From: Erpetoichthys calabaricus
Lineage: Eukaryota > Chordata > Cladistia > Polypteriformes > Polypteridae
DNA: 64,000 nt
Assembly: GCF_900747795.2 (NCBI RefSeq)
Contig: NC_041401.2
Location: 165,224,233-165,288,232 of the forward strand
Reading direction: 5' to 3'
Each line of letters starts with the position of its first letter. Positions within the stretch are counted from its first letter, which is position 1. Both the position numbers and the translations under genes were made by a program. Positions 58,101-64,000 of the stretch are shown here, piece by piece. The notes under the pieces are model-generated. The model ran no database searches. It was not told the origin of the DNA and saw only the letters and a program-made list of their open reading frames with translations.

Positions 58101-59548
58101 GGAGAGGAGGGTCCGTCGGATAGTCGAACCTCGGATTCAGGAGGAACAGTGTGGTTTTCGTCCTGGTCGCGGAACAGTGGACCAGCTCTACACCCTTAGC
58201 AGGGTCCTGGAGGGTGCATGGGAGTTCGCCCAACCAGTCTACATGTGTTTTGTGGACTTGGAAAAGGCGTTCGACCGAGTCCCTCAGGGAATCCTGTGGG
58301 GGGTGCTCCGAGAGTATGGGGTACCGGACGCCCTGATAAGAGCTGTTCGGTCCCTGTACGATCGATGTCAGAGCTTGGTCCGCATACCGGCAGTAAGTCG
58401 AACCCGTTTCCAGTGAGAGTTGGACTCCGCCAGGGCTGCCCTTTGTCACCGATTCTGTTCTTAACTTTTATGGACAGAATTTCTAGGGAGTCGCCCTACT
58501 TGCAGCTGTCCTTCACTCTGCGTACTTCAGCTGTTCAGTTCGCCTCTCTGATCCCTGGCTCCAGTAGACTCCTCCTGACAGCGACTTGGGTTCCTCAACG
58601 ACCAGGGCGCCCACACTGGAGAATACACACCCTAAGCCCCGACTCCCGCTGCCTTACGCGGAGAGTCATCCGCCTTCCGGTCACTCCCACCCTTCAGAAT
58701 CAACTCTGCGGGAGCAACCACTACTGCTACTCCTTGGGTGTCGGCCTAACACCCAAGCTACCTTTACAGCTGCATGCGAGCCTGCACTCGCTCACTCTCC
58801 CGCACTGACTTTCTCCTCCTGCTGCTTCCTGCCTTCTCCTGCAACCTCCGTTCCGTTCAATCTATCATTTTTCCCCCTTAGCCCGCTCGCACTTCTATAT
58901 ATCAAGAGGGCATGGCAGCTGTGGCAAATTAGCAGCCCCAGGAACAATCACGGATGTGGGCGGTTTCTCAAACACCCACATCGCGAATCGCCCTGAGAAC
59001 CACTTCAGCCCCTTGCTAAGCCGCGAGCGCGGTGATTATTTATTTTAAAACTGGCCTTATGATGGGAGCCGCTATACCACACTTCTGCTTATAAAAGTTG
59101 TTTTGTTCTCTTGATGCAGGCAGAATGGACAGATTTGTATAATATTTGAAATACAACACTTATGTGTAGTATTTCTTTATTGCCAAATAAAGACTTCTGA
59201 CTGATTATTTTGTAGACAGAGTGGATTTGAAAAAAAGATTACTTGTACGTTGAGTGATAGGTGACAATTGATAAAAGTGCAAATAAAACATGACAAAAAA
59301 TTAACGATCCCTGATTTATTTATTGACACAGAAAGTGATTCAAATGACACGAGAGTGAAAAGAACAGCTGTAAACATGTAATGATTCTTGCTATGAGTTG
59401 TGCTTGCTCTGTTGTTATTAATGAATGCTACTGAGATGTCTGCTTATTATAACGTCTTGTTTTTGTCTCTTTAGGAAACACGGCTCTAACTGCAGCAAAT
59501 CTTCTCTTTGAAATGATGTGTGTCCTTCCTAAGGTCAAGTACTACTAA
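39964..59548 (+). CDS. agmat: AGMAT, agmatinase-family ureohydrolase (7 exons, 353 aa)
   Basis: Mitochondrial Mn-dependent ureohydrolase; the family reaction is agmatine plus water to putrescine plus urea. The substrate is assigned by homology only. The joined exons give 1062 nt with all phases consistent; human AGMAT is 352 aa. Residues 1-45 are basic and lack acids, as a mitochondrial presequence should. Then follow [16 protein letters not shown] and [20 protein letters not shown]. Metal ligands are all present: GGDH (His163), DAHAD (Asp186, His188, Asp190) and FDIDALDP (Asp277, Asp279). The ATG at 39964 has A at -3; a second ATG at 40027 (residue 22) is possible. Introns contain many transposons but the splice sites look sound. 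Confidence 0.97.
40239..40776. other. Start of AGMAT intron 1
   Basis: CpG-containing sequence at first, then AT-rich; nothing else recognised. Confidence 0.4.
40792..40917 (-). mobile_element. Short SINE (3' half only) with target duplication
   Basis: 126 bp: tail CCATCCATCCATTTTCC, body, then an abrupt end at CCAACCCACCGCAG. ATGTTATTTTGAATT (40777-40791) and ATGTCATTTTGAATT (40918-40932) are a 15-bp duplication with one change, so this short form inserted as such. Its 5' limit is the same base as in the copy at 42321-42448. Confidence 0.92.
40933..41850. other. AGMAT intron 1, no features seen
   Basis: AT-rich intron sequence, no repeat recognised. Confidence 0.4.
42004..42131 (+). mobile_element. 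LINE 3' tail with expanded CTAT microsatellite
   Basis: AATGTGAATTTCCCCTTGGG then ATTAATAAAG passes into about 24 units of TATC (42034-42130). The non-repeat part is the same 3' end as the LINE at 36919-37567, where only two or three units are present. Only the last 30 or so bases of the LINE were inserted. Confidence 0.88.
42136..42732. mobile_element. MITE with CACTGAAAAAA ends and TA target
   Basis: It starts CACTGAAAAAA and ends TTTTTTTCAGTG, flanked by TA at 42134-42135 and 42733-42734. Removing it joins GTTA to GGATATAG, which is the normal SINE sequence at this place. It carries the short SINE at 42321-42448. Confidence 0.8.
42321..42448 (-). mobile_element. Short SINE (3' half only) inside the MITE
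   Basis: 128 bp, flanked by exact 12-bp AATCCTATTTCA at 42309-42320 and 42449-42460. Same 5' limit (CCAACCCACCGCAG) and same subtype (GCTGAATCC, AACACAGGG) as the copy at 40792. Confidence 0.95.
42779..43428. other. AGMAT intron 1 with a repeat fragment
   Basis: At 43039-43095 a minus-strand fragment (TTTTATTGGCCAACCGTAG) is related to the one at 27727-27835 in PINK1 intron 6. Otherwise nothing recognised. Confidence 0.5.
43429..43728 (-). repeat. Old diverged SINE-family copy
   Basis: Keeps CACCTAACCTGCATGTCTTT, GGAGGAAACCCATG and GTGCTACCGTGCC, but differs at many positions from the young copies. It marks an earlier wave of the same family or of a relative. Confidence 0.75.
43729..43800. 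repeat. Common fish interspersed repeat fragment
   Basis: Three CATTTA units, then TTTAGCAGACGCTCTTATCC and AGAGCGACTTACA, a motif widespread in fish genomes. Family not determined. Confidence 0.55.
43801..44225. other. AGMAT intron 1, nothing recognised
   Basis: Intron sequence without features. Confidence 0.4.
44226..44537 (+). mobile_element. Near full-length SINE
   Basis: Head GGCAGCACGGTGGCGCAGTG, B-box region GGTTCACTTCC, body and a GGATGGATGG tail. Flanks TGTATCCTTTTG and TGTATCGGTTTG look like a mutated target duplication. Confidence 0.93.
44538..45246. other. AGMAT intron 1, old repeat debris
   Basis: 44612-44850 has scattered SINE-like phrases (TCCATCCATC, GATGGACTGGCACC). The rest is not recognised. 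Confidence 0.4.
45247..45473. repeat. Tandem units 1 and 2 of a 116-bp triplication
   Basis: Units beginning CCATTTTGGAGGAATTAACA (45247) and TTATTTTAGGGGAATTAACA (45363), each ending in GATTCCAG. A third unit starts at 46177 after a Helitron. Confidence 0.85.
45525..45705 (+). mobile_element. 5'-truncated SINE inside the Helitron
   Basis: Starts GGCGATCCTAAATTGTCC after a T-run and continues to the tail GGATGGATGGATG. The target duplication is not clear. Confidence 0.9.
45792..45980. repeat. Inverted repeat, 44-bp arms and 101-bp loop
   Basis: The left arm (45792-45835, CTTGCGGTCTTGTATGTATG...) and right arm (45937-45980, ending ACAAGACCGCAAG) are complementary at 41 of 44 positions by hand count. 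Confidence 0.9.
46175..46275. repeat. Tandem unit 3 of the 116-bp triplication
   Basis: CCATTTTGGAGGAACTGACA through GGGATTCCAGACTTT, homologous to the units at 45247 and 45363 with a short internal deletion. Confidence 0.8.
46398..47834. mobile_element. MITE with CAGTGGAACCTCGG ends
   Basis: It begins CAGTGGAACCTCGGTTCACG and ends CATGAACCGAGGTTCCACTG, flanked by TA at 46396-46397 and 47835-47836 (mariner-like targeting). Subterminal sequence repeats the GGTCGTGAACCGA and GGTCGTAAACCGA motifs. Most of its length is the minisatellite at 46637-47650. Confidence 0.9.
46637..47650. repeat. About 31-copy minisatellite, units of about 27-36 bp
   Basis: The unit is CACGCTGCCTGTGTGTGTGT plus a CTCTCT block, with variable GT and CT lengths. 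The plus strand has no stop in long stretches of all three frames, giving chance frames of 320-412 codons that encode only Cys/Val/Ser/Leu repeats. Confidence 0.97.
47859..48945. other. End of AGMAT intron 1
   Basis: AT-rich. At 48345-48545 there is a weak SINE-like stretch (ATATGTGCAAGTTAGGCTAA). Otherwise nothing recognised. Ends GAATTTTACAG. Confidence 0.45.
48946..49148 (+). CDS. agmat: AGMAT exon 2
   Basis: Encodes [20 protein letters not shown] through [14 protein letters not shown] to GCIPLTLG. Completes Arg92 and ends with the first base of Gly160. Donor GTAAAA. Confidence 0.96.
49149..50430. other. AGMAT intron 2, left part
   Basis: At 49282-49396 a weak SINE-like piece with GATGGATGG. 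At 49730-49800 CAGTGTTTCTCAACCTTTTT looks like one end of a hAT element, but no matching right end was found. Confidence 0.4.
50439..51653 (-). mobile_element. hAT transposon, internally deleted
   Basis: The ends CAGGGGTCGGGAACCTTTTT and ATAGGTTCCCGACCCCTG are inverted. GGTTATAG at 50431-50438 and 51654-51661 is an exact 8-bp target duplication, the hAT signature. The ends resemble Zaphod/Charlie-type hAT elements. 1215 bp is too short for a whole element (usually 3 kb or more). The remaining frame holds only the transposase N-terminal part, so it cannot move by itself. Confidence 0.93.
50758..51331 (-). pseudogene. hAT transposase N-terminal remnant
   Basis: From ATG at 51331: [20 protein letters not shown], then a zinc-binding BED-like stretch (CLICN, then HFDTHH). 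A second frame (50758-50988) reaches [12 protein letters not shown], which holds the first catalytic Asp region of hAT transposases. It resembles ZBED/GTF2IRD2-type host proteins derived from such elements. At least one frameshift separates the two parts. The dimerisation C-terminus is absent. Confidence 0.85.
51836..51884 (+). CDS. agmat: AGMAT exon 3
   Basis: Only 49 nt: completes GGDHT (His163, metal ligand) and encodes [11 protein letters not shown]. Acceptor TTGTCTTCAG, donor GTGAGT. Confidence 0.95.
51885..52921. other. AGMAT intron 3
   Basis: No gene. The acceptor region is GCTCCTTACAG. A weak SINE-like stretch may lie near 52745-52830. Confidence 0.45.
52922..53117 (+). CDS. agmat: AGMAT exon 4
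   Basis: Encodes [15 protein letters not shown] with metal ligands Asp186, His188 and Asp190, then [16 protein letters not shown] and [10 protein letters not shown]. Phase 0 donor GTATTT. Confidence 0.96.
53118..53470. other. Start of AGMAT intron 4
   Basis: Near 53230-53400 are SINE-like phrases (GGCATCCTATCC, TTGGCTCCAGCC, CCTGTGACCCTGTA) from an old copy. Confidence 0.45.
53471..54020. repeat. Degenerate minisatellite, about four units
   Basis: Related units near 53471, 53597, 53715 and 53847 share GATGATAATTGAC-like, TGTTGTCCCCC and GAAGAGGTGCTGGTACTCAC-like phrases with about 115-125 bp spacing. Confidence 0.6.
54021..54504. other. AGMAT intron 4, nothing recognised
   Basis: AT-rich intron sequence without features. 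Confidence 0.4.
54505..54700. repeat. Unassigned interspersed repeat fragment
   Basis: GGTTAGCATCTCCTGTTGGC and CACCAACACCTCTTCCAACA resemble a repeat common in fish genomes. Family not determined. Confidence 0.4.
54757..56366 (+). mobile_element. Nearly intact Tc1 transposon, 1610 bp
   Basis: The ends CAGTGCATCCGGAAAGTATT and its complement are flanked by TA at 54755-54756 and 56367-56368. The inverted repeats extend about 210 bp (to about 54970, and from about 56155) with few differences. The transposase frame covers the middle and has one stop. It lies sense in AGMAT intron 4. Confidence 0.96.
55150..56148 (+). pseudogene. Tc1 DD34E transposase, one nonsense codon
   Basis: ATG at 55150 (an in-frame ATG also at 55129) opens a 332-codon frame. 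It has an N-terminal helix-turn-helix ([27 protein letters not shown]), a second DNA-binding region ([13 protein letters not shown]), and a catalytic core with [22 protein letters not shown] and [10 protein letters not shown], so all three acidic residues are present. TGA at 55969-55971 (codon 274) stands where relatives have Trp. After it the frame stays open to the expected C-terminus (AKGALTKY). No frameshift was seen. Confidence 0.93.
56369..56855. other. End of AGMAT intron 4
   Basis: No features recognised; ends TTTCTACTCAG. Confidence 0.5.
56856..57035 (+). CDS. agmat: AGMAT exon 5
   Basis: 60 codons: [18 protein letters not shown], then [19 protein letters not shown] with metal ligands Asp277 and Asp279, and [11 protein letters not shown]. 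Donor GTAATT. Confidence 0.96.
57036..57225. other. AGMAT intron 5
   Basis: A 190-bp intron with no repeat. Confidence 0.7.
57226..57310 (+). CDS. agmat: AGMAT exon 6
   Basis: Encodes [20 protein letters not shown] then VAPAYDLT and the first base of a Gly codon. Donor GTAGGC. Confidence 0.96.
57364..58490 (+). mobile_element. LINE reverse-transcriptase fragment in AGMAT intron 6
   Basis: An open frame to 58416 encodes the pre-RT and RT region: [87 protein letters not shown] and [17 protein letters not shown] frameshift near 58400 moves to [20 protein letters not shown], after which LINE sequence stops. The catalytic YADD and all later parts are missing. RTE-related clade is likely but not certain. 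Confidence 0.85.
58490..59040 (+). repeat. Unassigned GC/pyrimidine-rich repeat after the LINE
   Basis: No coding sense. It contains CTATATATCAAGAGGGCATG and ends near GCCGCGAGCGCGGTGATT. The abrupt switch from LINE RT sequence suggests a second element or a rearranged junction. Confidence 0.45.
59041..59474. other. End of AGMAT intron 6
   Basis: AT-rich; ends TTGTCTCTTTAG. Nothing else recognised. Confidence 0.5.
59475..59548 (+). CDS. agmat: AGMAT exon 7 and stop
   Basis: Encodes [20 protein letters not shown] then KYY and TAA at 59546-59548. It matches the conserved C-terminus of vertebrate AGMAT apart from the last residues. Confidence 0.96.
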
Positions 59549-59569
59549 TGCTTTAGGACGACTTTACTG

Positions 59570-59671
59570 ATTAAAAGTTCCTGTTCCATTTTATGAAGTG
59601 TGATGGGCTGACATTTGTTTTCATTGATGTTTGCTTTTAATGAATCAGATAAGTGGGAATAGGTTAATAAA
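59570..59671 (+). other. Candidate AGMAT poly(A) signals
   Basis: ATTAAA at 59570-59575 and AATAAA at 59666-59671 follow the stop codon by 21 and 117 bases. Confidence 0.6.
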
Positions 59672-60043
59672 ATGAAGGTGCTTTAGGAGAATGTTCTTCC
59701 ATTGAAGCAATTGGTACTTTGGGGTTTAATTTTAGGACTGGTCCAGTGCATTTGTGCTTATGCTTCATCATGGCAGTACAGGAACTTGAGAGATGACCTG
59801 GAAAGTGCACATAGTGGTGGGTATGTGTGGACCTGTTATAATAATGAGAGTAAGGATGCCTCAGTTATAAAACTTTTAATAGATTTGAGTATGAAAATGT
59901 GCACACGCCAAAAAATAAGAAAAGCTGTACAAAATAAAAAAAATCAGATTTATAAAACCTGCTGTACACACATCTATATTCAATTTACCGTTTTTAAATC
60001 ACAATTGTCATTTAAATATGTGTTCATGAACACACCTCCAACT
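59672..60043. other. AGMAT downstream flank
   Basis: The only long frame here has no ATG start and runs into the CTT tail of the RTE copy. No gene called. Confidence 0.5.
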
Positions 60044-60492
60044 TCTTCTTCTTCTTCTTCTTTTGGCTGCTCCCATTAGGGGTCGCCACAGCGGATCATC
60101 TTCTTCCATATCTTCCTGTCCTCTGCATATTGTTCTGTTACACCCATCACCTGCATGTCCTCTATCACCACATCCATAAACCTTCTCTTAGGCCTTCGTC
60201 TTTTCCTCTTCTCTGGCAGCTCTGTCCTTAACATCCTTCTCCCAATATACCCAGCATCTCTCCTCTGCACATGTCCAAACCAACACAATCTCACCTCTAT
60301 GACTTTGTCTCCCAACCTTCCAACTTGAGCTGACTCTCCAATGTCCTCATTTCTAATCCTGTCCATCCTCGTCACGCTCAATGCAAATCTTAATATCTTT
60401 AACTCTGCTACCTCCAGCTCTGTCTCCTGCTTTCTGGTCAGTGCCACCGTCTCCAACCCATATAACATAGCTGATCTCACTACCGTCCTGTG
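60044..60492 (-). mobile_element. RTE-clade LINE 3' fragment
   Basis: The minus-strand frame (60480 down to 60076) encodes the C-terminal piece with LYGLETVALTRKQETELEVA and LCWFGHVQRRDAGYIGRRML. The left edge has a CTT run (GAA tail on the element strand). Same family as 35949-39345. Confidence 0.88.
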
Positions 60493-62130
60493 TTAAAAAA
60501 ATGCTTTAGTTGCCTCACATTTTTATGCAATCGTTTTGTTCACCCCACTGAATTAAAGCTGAAAGTCTGCACTTCAACTTCATCGGAGTTGTTTCATTTA
60601 AAATTCATTGTGGTAATGTACAGAACCAAAATTAGAAAAAAGTTATCTCTGTCTAAATATTTATGGACCTAACTGTATTTCATATAACAAGTTACGATCT
60701 TTCGGCCTCAAAGCAACAGGAATCAATTCAGTAAACCAAGACCATATCATCAGTCCCAAACGAGTACCAAATCCACTGATGTACAATCATAAAATGTTGC
60801 AGTAGACCTGTGTTTTTATTGGCTTACAGGGTCGTTATTGTGGATCCTTTAATGTTATTGTGGGAATGTTTTGAGAGTTACATTGAGCATCCTTCCATTA
60901 GCAATAAGGCTGAATTGTTTTGTCAGCACGTGTATAGTTCATTATATGGTGGAACATTAGATTTGAAAATCTTCTTAAATGTCTTTGTAACCAGTTTCAG
61001 AGCAAAGGTATCAACAATCATATTTTTGAGGGCTTCATTATGTGTCACCAGTATGATTAAGCTAGACCTTAGTTCTTCATTTTTGTGTAAGGTTAGGGCC
61101 TTCAACATACTCTCAGTGATTTAATGGTATTGGGCACACTTATGGTTCCCAGCTAGGAAGATCCCTGTTAAATAATTTAGAAAGGTGGACTTTCAAAGCT
61201 GTTTGTTAAATTTGTTTATTCTAGTGATAACATTACAATGAGAATAAGATGTCCATATATTTGCATACATTAAGAGATAAAACACTTTTCAGGGAAAAGT
61301 GTGACTTATTTTTTCATATTACTGTAGATTTGTACTGTATGAGGAATTGATTAGCCCAGGCTCTGTGAGTCTGGCACTCCACTGAACAGCTAATCGGATT
61401 GCACATTTTTGTCACTTGGTTTAGTTGACTTAAGTCAGATAGCCCATACACAACCCAAATCTTATAACCATAGTGTATCTGGGTGTACTGTGTAACATCG
61501 GCAAGTATAATGTTAATGACGACTTATTTAGCAGAACAGAGCAGAGCGCGGGAGTCCACAGCTTGACTCTATTGGGGTTATTGCTTTCTCTTGAATTGTC
61601 AAACTAATGTCATTGACAGTCACCTGTTGTGATCATTTTCCATTAACAAGCAAACAGATGGTTTCAAGTCAACACCACTTAGGAGCATAGAAAAGAAAAA
61701 AACGAAAGCATGAAGAAACAGCTTGCGCTGCCTTTGCAAGTGTGTTTTAGAAATCTGAATTTGTCTAATCTCCATTAACATAGCTAATGTTACATCCATT
61801 GCCACTACACTAAGGCTAGCAGTCTACTGGAATAACAATGGAGTAGCATTATGTATAACAGTGTTGATATCGAGTGTTTAACAGATATTATTGGACGTTA
61901 CAGTACCTAGCTATCACATGGCTGAGGGTTATTTATTAATGCCATATCGACCTCACAACATCTACACGTTGTTAAAGGCTGCTAACATTAGTCGACATAT
62001 GAAGTGTTGTCTTACTGAAGACACGTTTATAAATTGCACTGACACACAGGCGGCTCTCTTAACTACAGTTAGTGATTGGCTGAACTATGGAAGAAAAAAA
62101 AAGTTCAATGAGCTCAGATTAATTGTTGGT
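60493..62130. other. Intergenic sequence, nothing recognised
   Basis: AT-rich with short chance frames on both strands; no repeat or gene identified. Confidence 0.45.
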
Positions 62131-62332
62131 TTATGTAATGAATTATTATTATTATTATTTTATTGGCAGGTAACATTACTGATTTTGACTCTGTATTTAC
62201 TGCATTATGTAAGTTTATTAAGCATGTTCAGTAACAGTACTAGTAGTTTTTATTTTATTATTATTATTAATTGTAGTATTTTTAAACATATATTAGTAGT
62301 AGTAGTAGTCAGTCAGTCATTTTCCATCCATT

Positions 62333-62590
62333 ATCCAACCCGCTATATCCTAACTACAGGGTCACGGGGGTCTGCTGGAGCCAATCCCAGCCAATACAGG
62401 GTGCAAGGCAGGAAACAAACCCCGGGCTGGGCGCCAACCCACCACAGGGCACACACACACCCACACATCCACACACCAAGCACACACTAGGGACAATTTA
62501 GAATCGCCAATGCATCTAACCTGCATGTCTTTGGACTGTGGAAGGAAACCGGACCACCCGGAGGAAACCCACGCAGACACAGGGAGAACA
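62333..62590 (-). mobile_element. SINE, head truncated
   Basis: Tail TCCATCCATTATCCAACCCG through CACGCAGACACAGGGAGAAC; the tRNA-like head is absent. It lies in the trinucleotide field, so target duplication cannot be judged. Confidence 0.9.
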
Positions 62591-62747
62591 AGTAATAGTA
62601 GTGGTATTTAAAATAGTAATATTATTATTAGTAGTAGTAGAACTTAAAAATATAGTATTATTATTATCAGTAGCAGTAGTAGTGGTATTGAAAAATATAT
62701 TAGTAATAGTAGTGTTTTAAATATTATTAATAATAGCTATATTTATA

Positions 62748-63697
62748 TCTACTCTATATATATAAAATCCTAAGCCTAAAAGTTCAACGGTTTTGCGACG
62801 TTTCTACGTCACGTTTTTTGTCACGCTTTAAATCCAGCTTATTTTAAAACCTACATATACAGTATATGTTTGGTATCATACTTTTCAGAATTTATTGACC
62901 TTTAATATGATGTTGTTAGATTTTCAGATTCTTATTCCGTTTTAAAATTATAAACTAAAAAATATCAAGAACTCACGTCCCGCGAGACGAGACTTAACCA
63001 AGAGTGGCAAGAGATTTAACCACACCCATCCATCCATTATCCAACCCGCTATATCCTAACTACAGGGTCACAGGGGTCTGCTGGAGCCAATCCCAGCCAA
63101 CACAGGGCGCAAGGCAGGAAACAAACCCGGAGGGCACACACACACACACACCAAGCACACACTAGGGACAATTTAGAATCACCAATGCATCTAACCTGCA
63201 TGTCTTTGGACTGTGGGAGGAAACCGGAGCACCCGGAGGAAACCCACGCAGACACGGGGAGAACATGCAAACTCCACGCAGGGTGGACCTGGGAAGTGAA
63301 CCCGGGTCTCCTAACTGCAAGGCAGCAGCGCTACCAACCGTGCCACCGTGTCGCCCTTAACCACACCCAGGGCCAGAAATAAAAGAGAAAGAGTAGGACA
63401 GCAGCTGTACAGGCTCTTAAATGTTTGAAGCTCCGCACGAGATGCAGATCACACGGCATGGCAGCAGCAGCAAGCCAGCAGCTGATCGAGCAAAGAGGAG
63501 GTAAAAAAAAAAAAATCTGTATTTGTTTCCCATTGCATCACCGTGTAAGAGAGGGTTTCGGAGGAGCGATCACGTCTCCTAGGGGGTGCGTTCAGTCCCC
63601 CTCTTCACAACGTGAGCGGCAGAGACACAAAGTGGCTGGCGTGTAGTTCAGGCCAGGGGGATTGGCGAGAGAAGCCATCAGGGAACGAACCCCCTAG
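62748..63697 (+). mobile_element. Non-autonomous Helitron with an inserted SINE
   Basis: It starts A|TCTACTCTATATATATAAAA and ends CCCCCTAG at 63697 before T. The interior (CACGTCCCGCGAGACGAGAC, CAGCAGCTGTACAGGCTCTT, CACAACGTGAGCGGCAGAGAC) matches the Helitron at 29282-30203 but with one internal unit in place of three. The SINE at 63028-63356 is a later insertion. Confidence 0.8.
63028..63356 (-). mobile_element. SINE with exact 12-bp target duplication
   Basis: TTAACCACACCC occurs at 63016-63027 and 63357-63368. The copy is complete from tail to head (GCCACCGTGTCGCCC) with a shortened GT-rich middle. Confidence 0.95.
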
Positions 63698-64000
63698 TAA
63701 TATGTATAATATTATTATTCATAGTAGTAGTATTAGTGATAGTTTTGTATAGATTATTATTAATAATAGTAGTAGTGGTGGTAGTATTTAAAAAATATTA
63801 TTTTTATCAGTAGCATTAGTAGTGGTATTTAAAAATAAATATTATTATTAATAGTAATATTTTATATAATAGTAATAATAGTTCTTATTATTACTATTAT
63901 CAGTAGTACTAGTAGTAGTCATAGTAGTAGTATTAGTGGTATTTTAAAATATATTAATATTATTAGGAGTAATATTTTATGTAATTATTATTAGCAGTAG

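Larger units (their letters stand above)
62131..64000. repeat. TAG/TAT/TTA trinucleotide-rich field
   Basis: Degenerate ATT, AGT and TAG runs with interspersed TATTTAAAAATA-like phrases fill this region outside the inserted elements and continue past the window end. Confidence 0.75.

Noticed and set aside
59702-60079. 125-codon frame with a signal-peptide-like start after AGMAT
   Set aside because: It starts at TTG, has no ATG near, and its end runs into the CTT tail of an RTE copy.

Overview
This is a piece of a vertebrate nuclear genome, most likely a ray-finned fish. The reasons are two spliced vertebrate genes with GT-AG introns, Tc1-type transposons, L2 and RTE LINEs, Helitrons, and many copies of one tRNA-derived SINE with an ATGG/TGGA-type tail. 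From memory this mix and this SINE suit a polypterid (bichir or reedfish). That is an inference and no search was run.

Two host genes are complete, both on the + strand. PINK1 (coding 15322-33013, 8 exons, 564 aa) is the mitochondrial damage-sensing Ser/Thr kinase. It keeps the presequence, membrane segment, kinase Lys, HRD Asp, DFG Asp and APE. AGMAT (coding 39964-59548, 7 exons, 353 aa) is a mitochondrial manganese ureohydrolase of the agmatinase family with all metal-binding motifs. Both act in mitochondria, but nothing in the sequence links their functions. No other host gene could be supported.

Layout: 1-15.0 kb is intergenic and repeat-rich: a Helitron carrying a Tc1 element in its tip, an LTR-like relic, an L2 LINE, a SINE, and a 3.1-kb Helitron-bounded composite with a tRNA-like promoter, a hammerhead-like motif and long TA runs. 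The PINK1 promoter has four CCAAT boxes. PINK1 introns hold SINEs, a decayed Tc1, a small TA-target MITE and two Helitrons. An RTE LINE with two other LINE insertions lies between the genes (35.9-39.3 kb).

AGMAT intron 1 (8.7 kb) is a stack of nested insertions: a SINE split by a LINE tail and by a MITE that itself carries a short SINE; a Helitron inside a tandem triplication; and a MITE within a MITE that contains a 1-kb minisatellite. Later AGMAT introns carry a hAT deletion derivative, a degenerate minisatellite, a nearly whole Tc1 element and a LINE fragment. After AGMAT come a second RTE fragment and a TAG/TAT-type simple-repeat field hosting a Helitron and SINEs.

The target-site duplications and empty sites seen here are precise enough to order many of these insertions in time.
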